Below are positions 39,462 to 51,500 of a stretch of 64,000 nucleotides of DNA, piece after piece. The position numbers and the translations under genes were made by a program. The first letter of the stretch is position 1. Every line of letters begins with the position of its first letter. The stretch spans positions 71,393,563 to 71,457,562 of the forward strand of contig NC_091013.1 in assembly GCF_041296385.1 (NCBI RefSeq). The letters are read 5' to 3'. A model generated the notes under the pieces. It was not told the origin of the DNA, did not search any database, and saw nothing but the letters and a program-made list of their open reading frames with translations. The stretch is from Aphelocoma coerulescens (lineage: Eukaryota; Chordata; Aves; Passeriformes; Corvidae).

Positions 39462-40500
39462 CTGCAGAGTTCTCACTGCATAGCAGCATGCTGATAACTT
39501 TTTGCAGGTGTACATAAGAGAGGACAGATTCTTTGAACATTCAGGAGGATTTTTTATACTGAGTATTACAAGCCATGCTCTTATATGTTTATCATTGTAA
39601 ACTCATGTTGGGGGAAAAAAATCACAAAATTAAAACATAAGAATATAGAGAAAATATTGTCATATTTTTTCAGACCACAGGAGTTTGTCACCATGGAGAT
39701 CCTCCTGTTTTCTTCGAGAGTGATTCAAATCTTACAGATGGAGCATATGTGACAGAAGCAAAACAGCATCACCAAGAATTCATGTTAAACATTTCAGAAA
39801 GAGGTTTTTGAGCACCAACCAACATCCACAGACTGGTCATGCAGAAAAAAATCGTGCTTCCAATTTTTTTCTTTCTAATATTAAATAACTGAAAGTTGTA
39901 TTTTTAAACATAGCTGGATTTTAAGGAACTTGTGATACGTGAGCTGAAGGCTGCAGTACTTCACAATTACATTGTGGTTTTATATAAAGAACTACTCTTT
40001 CTAAGAGCTGAAGTACCGTAAGGACATTGTGAAGCTAAAACTCCTTGAAAACTTGTTTTTAGTATTACTTATGTAAGCAGAGTTTTTAACTGAAGGCAAC
40101 CAAATTGTGCATGAGATGGAGCTAAGAGCAGGACAAGGTGGTTTGTCAGCAAGCCGCTGGCTGCCCCTGCAGCAGCTGGGGGCACCAAGCACGGGGAAGC
40201 TGCAGTGTGCTCATCTCCAAAGCACTGGCAGCTCTGGAGTCGAGTCCTGACAGCCACGAGCAAAACTACAACTTCAGGAGCACCTCTGGGAAAGAAGAAA
40301 AAGTGGATATGTTCCTATTGTCCTGCTTCCTGCAGCATATCAGACTGTGCTGCTCCACTTTAGTCACTGCTCAGCCTGCAGAAATGTATTTTTAAATGAG
40401 CGTGGAAGGCATTGCAATGACAACCAAGGACAAACTAAATTAGTCTGCAAAATGCATGACAGACTTTCTCCCTAGCCTGCCTTTCTGCTATGCTGCCCAC

Positions 40501-40600
40501 CTGGCTTTCTGGTCTGTGGCTGAGGTAGAGCTGAACCCTCCCCTTCGTTACTTCCTCCACCGGTATTGCTGTGATGCCAAGCTGGGGCTCAGCTCTGGTA
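40501..40600 (-). CDS. Candidate internal exon of unnamed minus-strand gene (33 codons)
   Basis: On the minus strand an excellent pyrimidine-rich acceptor (tgtgctcccctcactgccct, then ggcag) ends at 40601, and the donor is CCAG|GTGGGC. The 100 bases encode one split codon and then 33 codons including LGITAIPVEEVTKGRVQLYL and SHRPESQ. It ends in phase 0, which fits the next candidate exon. No family recognised. Confidence 0.4.
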
Positions 40601-41546
40601 CTGCCAGCAGTGCCGCAGGGCAGTGAGGGGAGCACAGGCAATGTGGGGCTCAGTTCAGGGCAGAAAAGAGCCCACTGTGTCTTCCAGGTCAGAGCTGCTG
40701 TTCTTAATCAGATTCCTGGAGAGAGGAACATCCTTCCTGTCAAACACCATTGTGTGTTGGCGGAGAGGGGGAGAAAATGCAGTCACACACTGTTAGAGCA
40801 GTGGTGCTGCCCTAAGAGATGTAAATCTGAGTTTAAATAGTCCAGTAATGAATCCAAACTCCTGCAGCCACTTAACACAGGGAATAGGGGCAGTGTCCAC
40901 CCACCCTGGTGGGAGTGCACACTTCACACCTGATGTGGCTTGCTGTCAGCCTTTGTAATTGCATGCCAGAAAGGGCATCACTTGTCCTTCCACAACACAT
41001 GAGAAGATTGGGTGAATCATAAAGCCAGAACAAATATCCTGATGAGCTCAGGCTAATCTAATAGAAGGGAAATTGGGTATTTACTCTTAATCAGGATCAG
41101 ATTTGTCCTGCTGGACCATGCGGTATTAATCAATGTGGAGCTGCAAGGATAATAGGAAAATCTACTCTCCCAGTCCTGGGAGAAGCCTGGGCCAGTCCAG
41201 GGAGCTAGGCAGCCTCACAGAGGACAGAAAAGTGCAGGGCACCATTCAAGTGGGGCAGGCTTTTCTGCAATGGCTTTACCCAAGGAATGTCCAGGACACA
41301 GCCCAGATACTGAGATGGGGCTCTGCTTTGGTTTTTTCCCTCTTTTTCCTCAGTTATCTTGATAATAATGCAAAGGAAAGGTTCAAGGTATTTCCATTAT
41401 CAGTGAACAAAATAATTACTTAGAGAAACTGAATGCCTTTGAATTCACAGTATTGCAAACAACCTACTGGGGACAGTGCAGGAAATCTGAGCTGAAAACT
41501 TAGCAACATTTGTACTTAACATACATAGATTTTGGAAAAATATGAA

Positions 41547-42170
41547 TTAGAAAATCACTACAGTTAAGAGATTTTTATGAAATTCATCAAACCAAACCAA
41601 TGCTTTCTCTGCTTTCAAGAGGTCATCTTCATGAAAGTCAGTAATCAGGTTGTGCTGGATATGGTGAGTGATCCCATTTAACATCTCTTTCATGAGTCCA
41701 AGATTATTTTGTTTTCTGCTCTCTGGGTTAAAATACTTCAATAAAAAAAATATCAACACCACAGTTCTATCTGACACCTTGTGAAAGTGTTGAAGAGAGA
41801 ACGTACTGTTTCTTTTACTGGAGATGAACCTCCTTACAATCAGTTTGCATAAGTTTATTTGTGTTGATGATACCACCTGGTCTGTTGCACCCAGTGCTCT
41901 GCCCTTGCAGGCACCAGAAATACACTGTCTACCTTCAGGAGTACTTTGAAAAGATTTACATGAGCTAGGCTCAAAATTACTTGACCTACTTGTTCTCACT
42001 ACCTTTTCTGAAAAATTATTACAGAATCCTTCTTCTGCCCTCTGATATCCAGCCAGGACACTTTGGCAGCCAGTTTCCCATTTAGAAGAGCCCTTCTCTC
42101 TCTTTGTATTTACTCCCTGTACTTGTTTCACTTCAGCTGTTCCCTGAATCTGATCTGTGGGAATTGTACA
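41547..42170 (-). CDS. Candidate large exon of an unnamed minus-strand gene (about 207 codons)
   Basis: On the minus strand a frame stays open from 42170, just after a possible acceptor (ggaatacag, ending 42171), to a stop at 41549-41547. It is among the longest frames in the window. The first half is polar (TDQIQGTAEVKQVQGVNTKR, Ser- and Cys-rich). The second half predicts helices: TVVLIFFLLKYF, then NLGLMKEMLNGITHHIQHN, ending EKALVWFDEFHKNLLTVVIF. It may be a terminal exon of its own gene, or be spliced earlier through GT sites such as ATT|GTAAGG or AAG|GTGTCA. Whether it belongs with the exons at 34427-40600 is unproved. Confidence 0.4.
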   Translation of the reverse strand, partial: CTIPTDQIQGTAEVKQVQGVNTKREKGSSKWETGCQSVLAGYQRAEEGFCNNFSEKVVRTSRSSNFEPSSCKSFQSTPEGRQCISGACKGRALGATDQVVSSTQINLCKLIVRRFISSKRNSTFSLQHFHKVSDRTVVLIFFLLKYFNPESRKQNNLGLMKEMLNGITHHIQHNLITDFHEDDLLKAEKALVWFDEFHKNLLTVVIF

Positions 42171-45100
42171 CTGTATTCCAGTTAGCTTCTCAACACAGGC
42201 TTATAAATGGGTGTTAGTTTTGGGTGCTATACATGGCTAGTCTCTAATCTTTGTCCTGTACTGATTGTAAGCAGCTCCCTTTGCTCCAAGAGCCTTTTGC
42301 CATATTTTTATTGTTTTGTTGTTCCATTTCTAACTCGCTTTAACATTTGGCAATGCTTACTTCTTCCCAGTACTTCTTAACCAGCAAGAGATGGCATATT
42401 TTGTTGTCTGTGTTTTCCTTTCACTCTCAATAGGCTTTTTCCTTGTTCCTGGTGGTTTTTTTAGAACTATAAATTTTCATCCAGGTGACCATGGTGATCT
42501 TCCTTTTGCTTGGAACAAAAACTTATCATACTTAGTGCACACAGTTTTTATTTCTTTAGAGTAAAGATACTCCCAGACTTTTCCACAGTCAAGACCTTTA
42601 GTTCTTAAAAGCATTAATTAACTCTTCATTTTCTCAGAACTTATTCTTCTGGAATTAATGGCATTATTATTCCATAAACCTACTTGTGTTCCTACATCCC
42701 AAAATTTCAGTCATATCAGTTCAAAGTTATTTACTCTGACCAGGTATTATGAAAGGTCCCCCCTATTCTCAAAATCTTTGTGTTGTAGAAAAAAATACGT
42801 TGACTAGCACATCTTGAAAAATATATACCTGAGTGTTGTTAGCATTTTTGCACTGGACTATCTCTTAAAACTGAGAGTTATGGGAGACAGTGATTTCAGC
42901 TGTCCTGTTGTGGCCTGAAGTAGACCAGTGATTAATAGTGTCAAGAATTAATAAACTATAATATCCTATTTCCTTCTAAACTCTGGTCCTGTTGCCTGTG
43001 GGAATATTAAAATTCTTTCTCAGAAACCTAAGGCAGTTTGGGCACTATCACTTCAGATTTCAGAGGGATATGTACATGAAAGGCTCTGTTGTCATGCTGC
43101 CACTTCACCAGTTGAGATTGAAGGCATTGCAGTGACACCTACAGACTTGTTTGCATGGATCCCCATCTCAGGCGAGTCAGGAATGACCCTTCTTGGAAAC
43201 ATCCTAATGGGAGCTGTTTCTAACTGACTTCAGTACAGGGAGTGTTTCACCTGCTGGCTTTTCCCTACCCTGCCTTCCTGTTTCAAGGGTACTAGGATCC
43301 TCAGCACTTTCTTGTTCTGTAGCCATACCATTTCCCAATTTTCCACCTCTGAGTACAGCTTACCAATAAAAAGGCACAATCATGTTGATCAATCTTGGCT
43401 GCTGAACCTGATGCAGAGGATAAGAGCAATGGACAAGCATTTGAAATATTTTGGTTTTAGACTTCCTTAGGGTGTGAAGAGTGTGAGGCATCCTCAAATC
43501 TCTTCCGCTGGCTAATTTCTGTTTAAATTCCTGGTGCACATGACATTCATTTGTAAGCTACAACACATGAGCTGCAGGAGATAGGTGTATGAGCAGGAGA
43601 GAGTGTTCTGAGCACAGGCAGGAGGGGAACTGGCTTGGGGTCAGCAGCAATGAGGTCCACACATGGGCAGGCTGGGGTGGAAACTTGAGCTGGTGGGATG
43701 TAGGCAGCAGGGATGAGAGATGCAGACCAGCAGTAGAGGAAGGCTGATTTCTGTGGAATGGGGCTGCTGAATCATGGTTCCCACAAAAACCTTTCAAGCA
43801 AGAAGGGTGTCCATGTGATCTAGACAGCCTTATGATGGGGAAGTGCAGACACAGATGCATCAGGGGTTGTCTTCCTCTTCTCATGCCCTGCCCTCAGACA
43901 TTCCCAGGGAGCATCCAGCTCTCACAGCTCAGCTGTTCCCAAGCTGACTTGAAAGACAGACTTTTGGGTCTTCTTCTATTAACAATATGCAAAAGGGGCT
44001 GAGGACAGGGAAGCAGAAATCCCCCCAGTCCGTGGGCTGCTTTAGGCTGGAGCTGTACCAGTGAAGCCAGGGCACTGAGAGTTAGGACACCCTGGCTATT
44101 TCAGGACCTGTGCCGGTAGGTGGATCTGGAGTGGCAGGGAGGTGTAGGGCCCTTCAGCTCCTGGGGACACTGAGCTGGGTATTTCCCAGCAGGGCATTTG
44201 TCAGCAGGAGGATACTGGCTTGGGAAATGTCTGTCTGGTTCCCTCCCTTTTGCAGATGCTGTCTCTGTGTTCAGTACCTCAGCCCAGCCATGACCAGGCT
44301 GTCCCGGGACTACTGTCACTTATGGCTGAGGCTCATGCATGGCCAGTCTCCTGAGGAGCCTGTAGTGGTGGCATGCCCATGACCACACACTCCCTGTGAG
44401 CACTGCTTTTAGGACAAGCTGCAGCTCACACTCCATTGCCACGGCTCTCAGTTCCCTGGGTAGGCGGCAGTGACAGCTGTGCTGCCTGAGTCATTCTCTG
44501 TGGGCATTAGCTCAGCTCTGCAGGCCTGGTGGCACTGCCTAGCCCTTGCAGAGCAGCAGCTCTGGTGAAGAAGACCCCAAAGGCGAGGGTTCCAGATAAG
44601 AAGGTGCCTGTGGAGCCTGCTAGCATCCTGAGAAGGGGCTGGCACCATCATCCTGCAGGCAGAGCTGCAGGAGAGCCCATAGCTAGGCTGGGCATGTGGG
44701 CAGCACGGTTGCTCTTGGGAAAGATGGATGTAGCCACAGGTAATGTGGCTCAACAGGTACTGAGAAGTGGCTGTGTTCTGGGTGATGGGCAAGGCATAAA
44801 ATAAGGACAGTTTTCACCACACAGACCATTTTCAGCCAGGACTAGAGCCCAAAAGACCTGCCCATAATCAACCCAAAATTTTGGCATAGCTGTCAAAAAA
44901 AAAAAAAAAAACCAAAAAAACCCAAGGTACCATTAGGAGAAAGCAGTGACATAGTTCATTCGTGTGGGGAGAGTCTCTCCCAGTGACTTATTTTCATACC
45001 ATGAACAGACTTCTAAAAAAGCAGTAGAATTAAACTGACACTTGAAGCTGCCCTCTTGAGACTTTATTTGAATGTAATATATTTCAATTATTGTGTATTC

Positions 45101-46454
45101 GAAGTTCCCATGCTAATATACAATCTGTGGAGACTTATAATGTGTGTTGGTTGAAATCTGAGCTAAATTAATACAATCTTTTCATTAAAAAAAAAAAAAA
45201 AAAGAGATAATCTACTTGGCTGCAAGTGCCACAAGGAATATTGAGCAGAAAAAAGACAGAATAACCAGGGAGTGATTCAAAAGCAGCCCTTACGGCCAAT
45301 TGCTCAGAGCTAGTGCCAGAAAATAAGGGAAACCTTCTTTTATTAAACATGATTGCTGTGACCTTCTCTGGTTAACCTACAGAAGGGAAAATGAGCTGTG
45401 CACTGTGCATGGTTTGTTGTTCTTACAACTGGGCAGTTTTTCAGTGACCCTGTAGAAGCTGGAATGTTTATTTTGATTTATTTTTGCCTCATTTTTGCTC
45501 AAAAGAAGTGAAGTATCCTCTAGGGTTGCACATGTGTACCCATTTCTCTTTGAATACTGTGACTGTGAGTCCTGCTGTCACTTCCCCTGTTAACATCACA
45601 CACATGCATATCCCTGGCTCCCTCCTTCCAGGTGTAGACAGACAGGCTCTGCAATAGGCATCGAGCACTGTCCTCCTCTCAGTGCAGAGATGGGAGCTGT
45701 ACCTGACCCTTGAGGGAGGGCTGGTAAGGAAAGCTTTCTCTTAGCCTTCTTCTTCTGAGGCAAGCACCACTAGTGCTCCTCTGGGGATTGCATAAATGAG
45801 ATGGAGAGCAGCAATCTGACGAATTTATGTGCAGCAGAGTCAAGAGGGTCCCATTGTGCCTGGGATACTCACGAACAGAGCTCCAGAAAGGTCCCTCGGT
45901 GGGGCACCACAGGGACAAAACACAGGCCAGCAGTAAGAGTGGAGGAACAAGGACAGTGCAGTCGTGGGTGTGCTTGTGTATTCTTGTCAGCCTCAGAGGT
46001 TTTTGCAGAGGTACACTAATGTATGCAGCAAAATCAAGAGCGTAAGAAAATTCCCACAGAATCCAGACTCGGTGAGCTAATTATGGATTAGGTCATTTTC
46101 TATGTGCCTCCCAAGATGACTGCATATACCTAATTAAGATGCTTAGTGTGTTTTGTTTAGCCCAAATGGTGATGGAGGAGGAAGGTTATTGGTCTGGTGT
46201 CCGGGGTATTGGCAGGGTTGACTCTTATGTGGGTTGAAATTAAGTAGGCTTTAAGTTTCCAAGGAATAAAGTTAAGAACAAGGCTCAGTCACACAGTTAC
46301 TTCAAAGAACAGTGAAATCACAGAAAACATCTTCTGAAATCATAAGATTCCACTGATTCATCTTTCTGTGTCATTCCTTGGCCTCGGCTCTCACTTCAGG
46401 AAAAATATGCATTTGACTTAATTTTAAAACAAAGTTATTTAAAGAATACAACAA
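42171..46454. other. Intergenic or upstream intronic stretch
   Basis: No further exon of the minus-strand candidate could be supported here. A runs lie at 44895-44911 and 45187-45203. Frames at 43558-43884 and 44101-44792 lie in GC-richer sequence and have no splice context. Confidence 0.5.
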
Positions 46455-48545
46455 TCATAGAATGTCTGAGGATGGAAGGCGCCTGGAGATTATCTAGCTT
46501 GAGCCCTTGCCTTGCTCAGGCAAGGCCACCTAGAGGTGGCTGCCCCAGACCACATCCAGATGGATTTTGAATACTTCCAAGGACAGTGACTACCCAATCT
46601 CTCAGAGCAACCTGTTCCAGTGCTGGGTCACTTGTAGAGTAAAAAAATGTATTTTCTGTATTTCCAGTTGTTCCCATTACCTCCCAACTGTGGATACGAA
46701 AATGCTGCTAGCAAGGATTTTCTTGCTATTTTTTAAGTCCATGAGAGACTTTTCCCTCTCACAGAAGAGGTAGCAGAATTATGTAAACAACCAAACACCT
46801 GCTGCCTTGAAAAGTCTTGTTTATGGTATAGTAGAAAAATATTTTGACAATGGATGTTTTAGGATTTTAGCCAATCACCCCAAGGGGTGGCTGATCCTTT
46901 GTCCAATTAGACTATGAAGAAAAAAGTCTGTGAAAGAATTTGTAAAATAATTAAATAAATCAATCTTGCTGCACAATTCCTGCCTGCTGGATCTTCTCTC
47001 CTCCTCCCTACAGCTGTGGGACACGGTAATATACCTTAGGGCATTTTTTTTATTTTTAATACCCAACTGTTCATTTAGCACCGACAAGAAAAGTCTGGCT
47101 CTGTCTTCTTTACTGTCTCCCATCACCAGGTATACATTTATAAGGCCCCCCTGAGCCTTCCCTTCTCTGGGCTGAACACTCCCAGCTCCTTCAGCATTTC
47201 CTGGTATGTCAGGTGCTCCGATCCCTTAATTATCTTCATGCTCCTTCAGGGGACTCTGTCCAGTATGTCCACATATCTCTTGTGCTGAGGATCCCAGACT
47301 GGGACAGAGCACCCCAGATGTGTCTCACCAGGTCTAAGCAGATGGGAATGTTCACATCCATAGACCTACTAGTGACAGTCTTCCTAATGCAGTCCAGGAG
47401 GTGGCTGGTCATCTATGCCACAAGGGTACACTGCTGGCTTATGGTCAGCTAGGTGTCCCCAAGACCCTCAAGTCCTTCTCTGCAAAGCTCCTTCCAACTG
47501 GCTGCTCCCCAGTGTGGTCCATACCATTATTCCTCCCAAGGGGCAAAGCTTGGCACTCCTCTTTGCTGAACTTGGTGAGATCCCTGCCATGCCATTTCTT
47601 CATCTCTTGAGGTCCCCCTCAATGGCAGCACAACCAGCTCGTGCATCAAACCCTCATCCCCATTTTGTATCCTCTGCAAGCTTGCTGAGGGTGCACTCTG
47701 TCCCATCACTGAGTTCATTAATGAAAGTTTTACAGTGTTGGACCCAGTAGGAACCCTGGGGTACTGCACTAGGGTAGTCCTCTGGCAGGACTTCGTGTCA
47801 TCAGTCACAGTCCTCTGAACTCAGCAGTTCAGCTGGCTTTCAGTCCACCTTAGCACTCACATGCCTAGCTTGAACTTTATCAGTTCTTCTGTGGAGAAAG
47901 ACTTGACTAAAATCAGAGTAAACAAAGGCCACTGCTCTCTCCTCATCCACCAATCATCTCATCTTAAAAGGCTCTTGGGCTGGCCAAACATGATTTCACC
48001 CTCATAACCCTCATAAATCATGCTGACTTCTTCTAGTCATGGTTTTCTTCTTCATATATTCGGAAATGGTTTCCAGGATTATTTGCTTCTTTATCTTCCC
48101 AAGTGTTAAGGTGACACTGACCAGCCTGTGGTTCCCCAGACTTTCTTCTTGCTTTTTTTGAAGGTAGGAGCCATATTTGCTTTCTCCCTATGCTAGTCAC
48201 CACAACCTTTCAAGTATATCTGAGAGTGGCCTTGTAGCTACATTAGCCAGCTCCCTCAGCACTCATGGGTGCCTCCCATCAGGTCCCACAGACTTCTATA
48301 TGTCCAGTTGATTTAAATGTTCTCTAAACTGGGTCTCCTCCAGTGAGAGTAACTCTTAACTCCAGATATGGAGTCTCAGGAGCCTGGAATTGCTGAAGGA
48401 AAGCCATACTGGAATGACCAAGAGAAGGGTGGCATTGGGCATGCCAGCATCTTCCATGCCTGTTGTCACCAGATCCACTTCCCCCTTCAGCAGCAGGCCC
48501 ACAGTTTCCCCTTTGCTGCCACCTCCCAGTGGCAGTTTTCCTGTT
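46455..48545 (-). mobile_element. CR1 LINE, long copy, interrupted by an LTR
   Basis: The plus strand is the antisense of CR1 from its 3' terminus (caatcatagaatgtctgagg at 46455) through the 3' UTR and well into the reverse-transcriptase ORF. Markers in order: caacctgttccagtgctggg, cttctctgggctgaacactc, cttgctgagggtgcactctg, tggttccccagactttcttc, and catcaggtcccacagacttc. The copy spans about 2.1 kb including a nested LTR at 46689-47061, so about 1.7 kb of CR1. The reading frame is broken, so it is a dead copy. It is by far the longest LINE fragment in the window. Confidence 0.88.
46689..47061 (+). mobile_element. Solo LTR nested in CR1, with 6-bp target duplication
   Basis: About 373 bases interrupt the CR1 exactly between ttacctcccaac and cccaactgttcatttagcac, so CCCAAC (46683-46688 and 47062-47067) is duplicated on both sides. 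The insert begins TGTGG and contains a plausible poly(A) signal AATAAA at 46954-46959 followed by ctgcacaattcctgcctgct, as in an LTR R/U5 junction. The 6-bp duplication suits an ERVK-like (class II) element. The 3' end reads aata rather than the usual CA. Family assignment is from memory of passerine LTRs and is tentative. Confidence 0.78.
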
Positions 48546-51500
48546 CATCTCCATGCTTACCCTTTCACCATGAGATGTGCAGGGTCCAGGAGAGGCAGAT
48601 GACCATCACGATGACATCAGGAAGAAGAGAGAGAATTCAGCCAGACAGGGCCAGCCCTGCAGTACCCAACTCCCTTCTGCTTCTCAAATCCACTGAATCC
48701 CTTCTCCAGTGTAGAGTAGCAGGCGAAGGAAATATTTTGGTAAACTGTCTCTAGCTCTGGGGCTGTATGTTGTACATACAGCAAAATGTGTACAAGATGG
48801 GTGGGGACTCTGTTGGATAACCACAAAATAAAATTGGTTTTATATCATTGATGTGCGTGACAATTTAACTACATGTGTAAAATAAAGAGCAGGTAAAAAA
48901 GGTAAGTGCTGTCAGAGAAAGAAAACTTTCATGAGAGGAGATTGAGCTTCAAGTGATTTTCCAGAGGGAAAAGCCTGTGACAGTCTGTGAACGGCCAAAT
49001 GCTTTTACATGACAAGTGGCAGGGAGCCAGTAGAAGTGAGAAGTGCCTGTGGTGTTTGACCAAAAGGACCACCCACACATGCTTTGTGCCCAGTGCCGCT
49101 TTGCAAACAGGGTGGAAGCAGTGCCTAAATAAATGTTACATAAACCATGAAGAGTTCATGTATGAAAAAACAGTGATGCTGAATGTTGGCTGCTATGCAG
49201 CTTGCGGAGCTGTGGTGTTTAATGTCTCTGACAGGGCTCAGCTGTGCTTTCTCAGGCATCTGTAGTCTCATTTAAGCCATCCTGTCCCCAGGAAAGCAGT
49301 GGAGACTGCAGCCAGTCAAGACTCTTCGTGTTTCATGACCACTTGCCCTGTTATAGGGACATTTCTGGTGCCCTTCTGACCACAGGGTCATCAGTGAGGT
49401 CCGGAGCATCCCAGGGAACCTGGCGACCGTGTGCCTGGAAGAGAACAAAAACTGAAGTAGTAGTGCCATTATGAATAGGGCTGCTGCCATCTGTTGGTTG
49501 AAATCTCATGGGGAGCTGGAAGAATCCTTGAACTGATGATGCCATACCTAAGATGTGGATATACTGAGAAAGGATATTTTAGTTTTAATGATAAGAGTGA
49601 TATGCTCATGTTTTGGAAGTCAGAAGGAGGGAACGAGATTCTTGGTCTGCATGACTTCACCTACTTGCTGACCGGCATATCAGTTTAAGTCCTTGCTGAA
49701 GTATTGGCCAAAGTTTTAACTTTTGAAGCTGTGGGTCTACAAGCATTTCTCATTGCAGCACTGCCACCATCAGCAGCTTGTGCTGCTAATTGCTCAGGGA
49801 TATTCCACAGCTGAACATTTATTGACTGCCATCTCTGAGTCAACAAACTGATATGGACCAGGAATAACCCCTCACCACTCTGGTTTAAGATTATTAGTAA
49901 GCTGGATAACTTTCCAGGACTGATTTCTATGTCCTCCCACAAACAGCACAACTGAAAGAGGCCACCCATTGAGGCTGCTGAAAGATGCCCTGCTGCTGTG
50001 AGAAATTCCTGCCTGCGTCATCAGGGCTCTCAGCAGAACAGAAGTCTGTAGCCACTGCCCAGATGTGTAAAAATTTGGGACCAGCCTATGAAATGGCTGT
50101 CTCTCCAAAGGCTGCAACTATCCAGATTTCTGCCTCTCTTTCTCCCAAGCCCAGAGTAGTTCACTTCACAAAACTCTGCTCTATTCTCTGCCTGGAAGTC
50201 ACAGCTACAAAATAACTGTCAAAAGTAAATCCTATAGATTGAGCAGCCCTGAGAGATGACAAATGTTCACTTCTCAACTTTCTCCACAAGTTTGTTAAAC
50301 AAATCTGCATGCAACAAACATTTCCAGAGTGAAGGGTTTCTTCACTGAGTTAAATCGAACCTGCAGTCTCCTGCGTCTCAAATGATGTGGGTATTAGAGG
50401 TTAATGCTCACATTAAACATCTCAAGCTGTACAGCAATTTCTCCCCTCTGCATTCTGCCAGGCTCCACTTACAGCTCCATACAACCTGCCTGTACCTCAC
50501 CTGCAAAAAATTTCTTACAACGTTCAGAAATAGCTACTGAGCATACTGAAAAGGCAGGATACTTACCCTGGGATGTTTCTTGGCCTTTCATTGGAAATGT
50601 GCATCGGTAGAAGCACCAAGGTTTCTAGCAAATGTGTTTACTTTAGTCTTGGCATATTTTGTGTTTGACTTGGAGTGGGGGGTGGTTTGGCAGTTTCCAG
50701 ATTTCTTTTCATGTAGGTTGAATGGAAAGTGGAGTCCCCCAACCACTCCTGTGGCTGCCACTAACTTGGGTGGATGAGGAATTCTTCCTCATACATGATC
50801 TAGCAACTGTTTCTCCTCACACAGCCCAGGTCACACTGCAGCGAGAGATCTTTTGCAGTCAGCCATGCCAGTAGGTTATTGCACTAGTGTTTCCCACTAA
50901 CTTCCAATGACCACAGCATGTTTTCGAAAGTTTAGGAAGTTCATTTCAATTTTTGTGTGATCTTGGCAGAACTGGTGGAAACCAGACAGAGAAGAAACAG
51001 TTTCCCTCAGTAATTTAGAACTCCAGCTGAACTCTCGCTCAAATTATAGGAAGTACTGAAGAAAGGCTCGCTTTCTGGAAGCTTGCCTGTGGCTTTCAGC
51101 AGAGATTTAAAGAAGAATTAGCTGGCTAGGTTAAACACTGCCTTACTCGCTCTTGTAAATCACAGCTCTTAATTCTTATTTTGCTTTCTGTGCAAGAATT
51201 ACAGGCTAAGGATATGTTCTTGTAATAAGGCAAATACATGAGTACCTGTAAGGTTTATATAAAAACTATTGATGAATATACACTAGAGACATACACAATG
51301 GTTATGATGACAGTGATTAATAGAAGAGCAGATAATGGACCCTGAACATCTTTGACCAATTCACTGCTCAGTTTCTGGATCATTCCTTTGTTCAGTTTTG
51401 CATGTGGTCCATCTAGCTCTTTGCATTTCAAAGCTCAGACAGGGCTCTGAAGAGGGCTCACTACCCTAAATGTAAAGAAGCACTTTTTTCTATCTTAGAC

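Noticed and set aside
41547..42170. Resemblance of the helical half to the meiotic protein MEI4
   Set aside because: A loose pattern (HF, VSD, FxNP, then a Lys-rich EF..LL segment) recalls MEI4 from memory, but the continuation expected in MEI4 is absent downstream and the chromosomal place does not fit. Not enough to name it.
46875..47126. 83-codon minus-strand frame
   Set aside because: It spans the antisense of the nested LTR and the CR1 junction, so it is a product of repeat sequence.
50567..50640. Possible small minus-strand exon before a GTAAGT donor
   Set aside because: The donor is strong, but the acceptor is poor and the peptide is too short to judge; such donors occur by chance every few kilobases.
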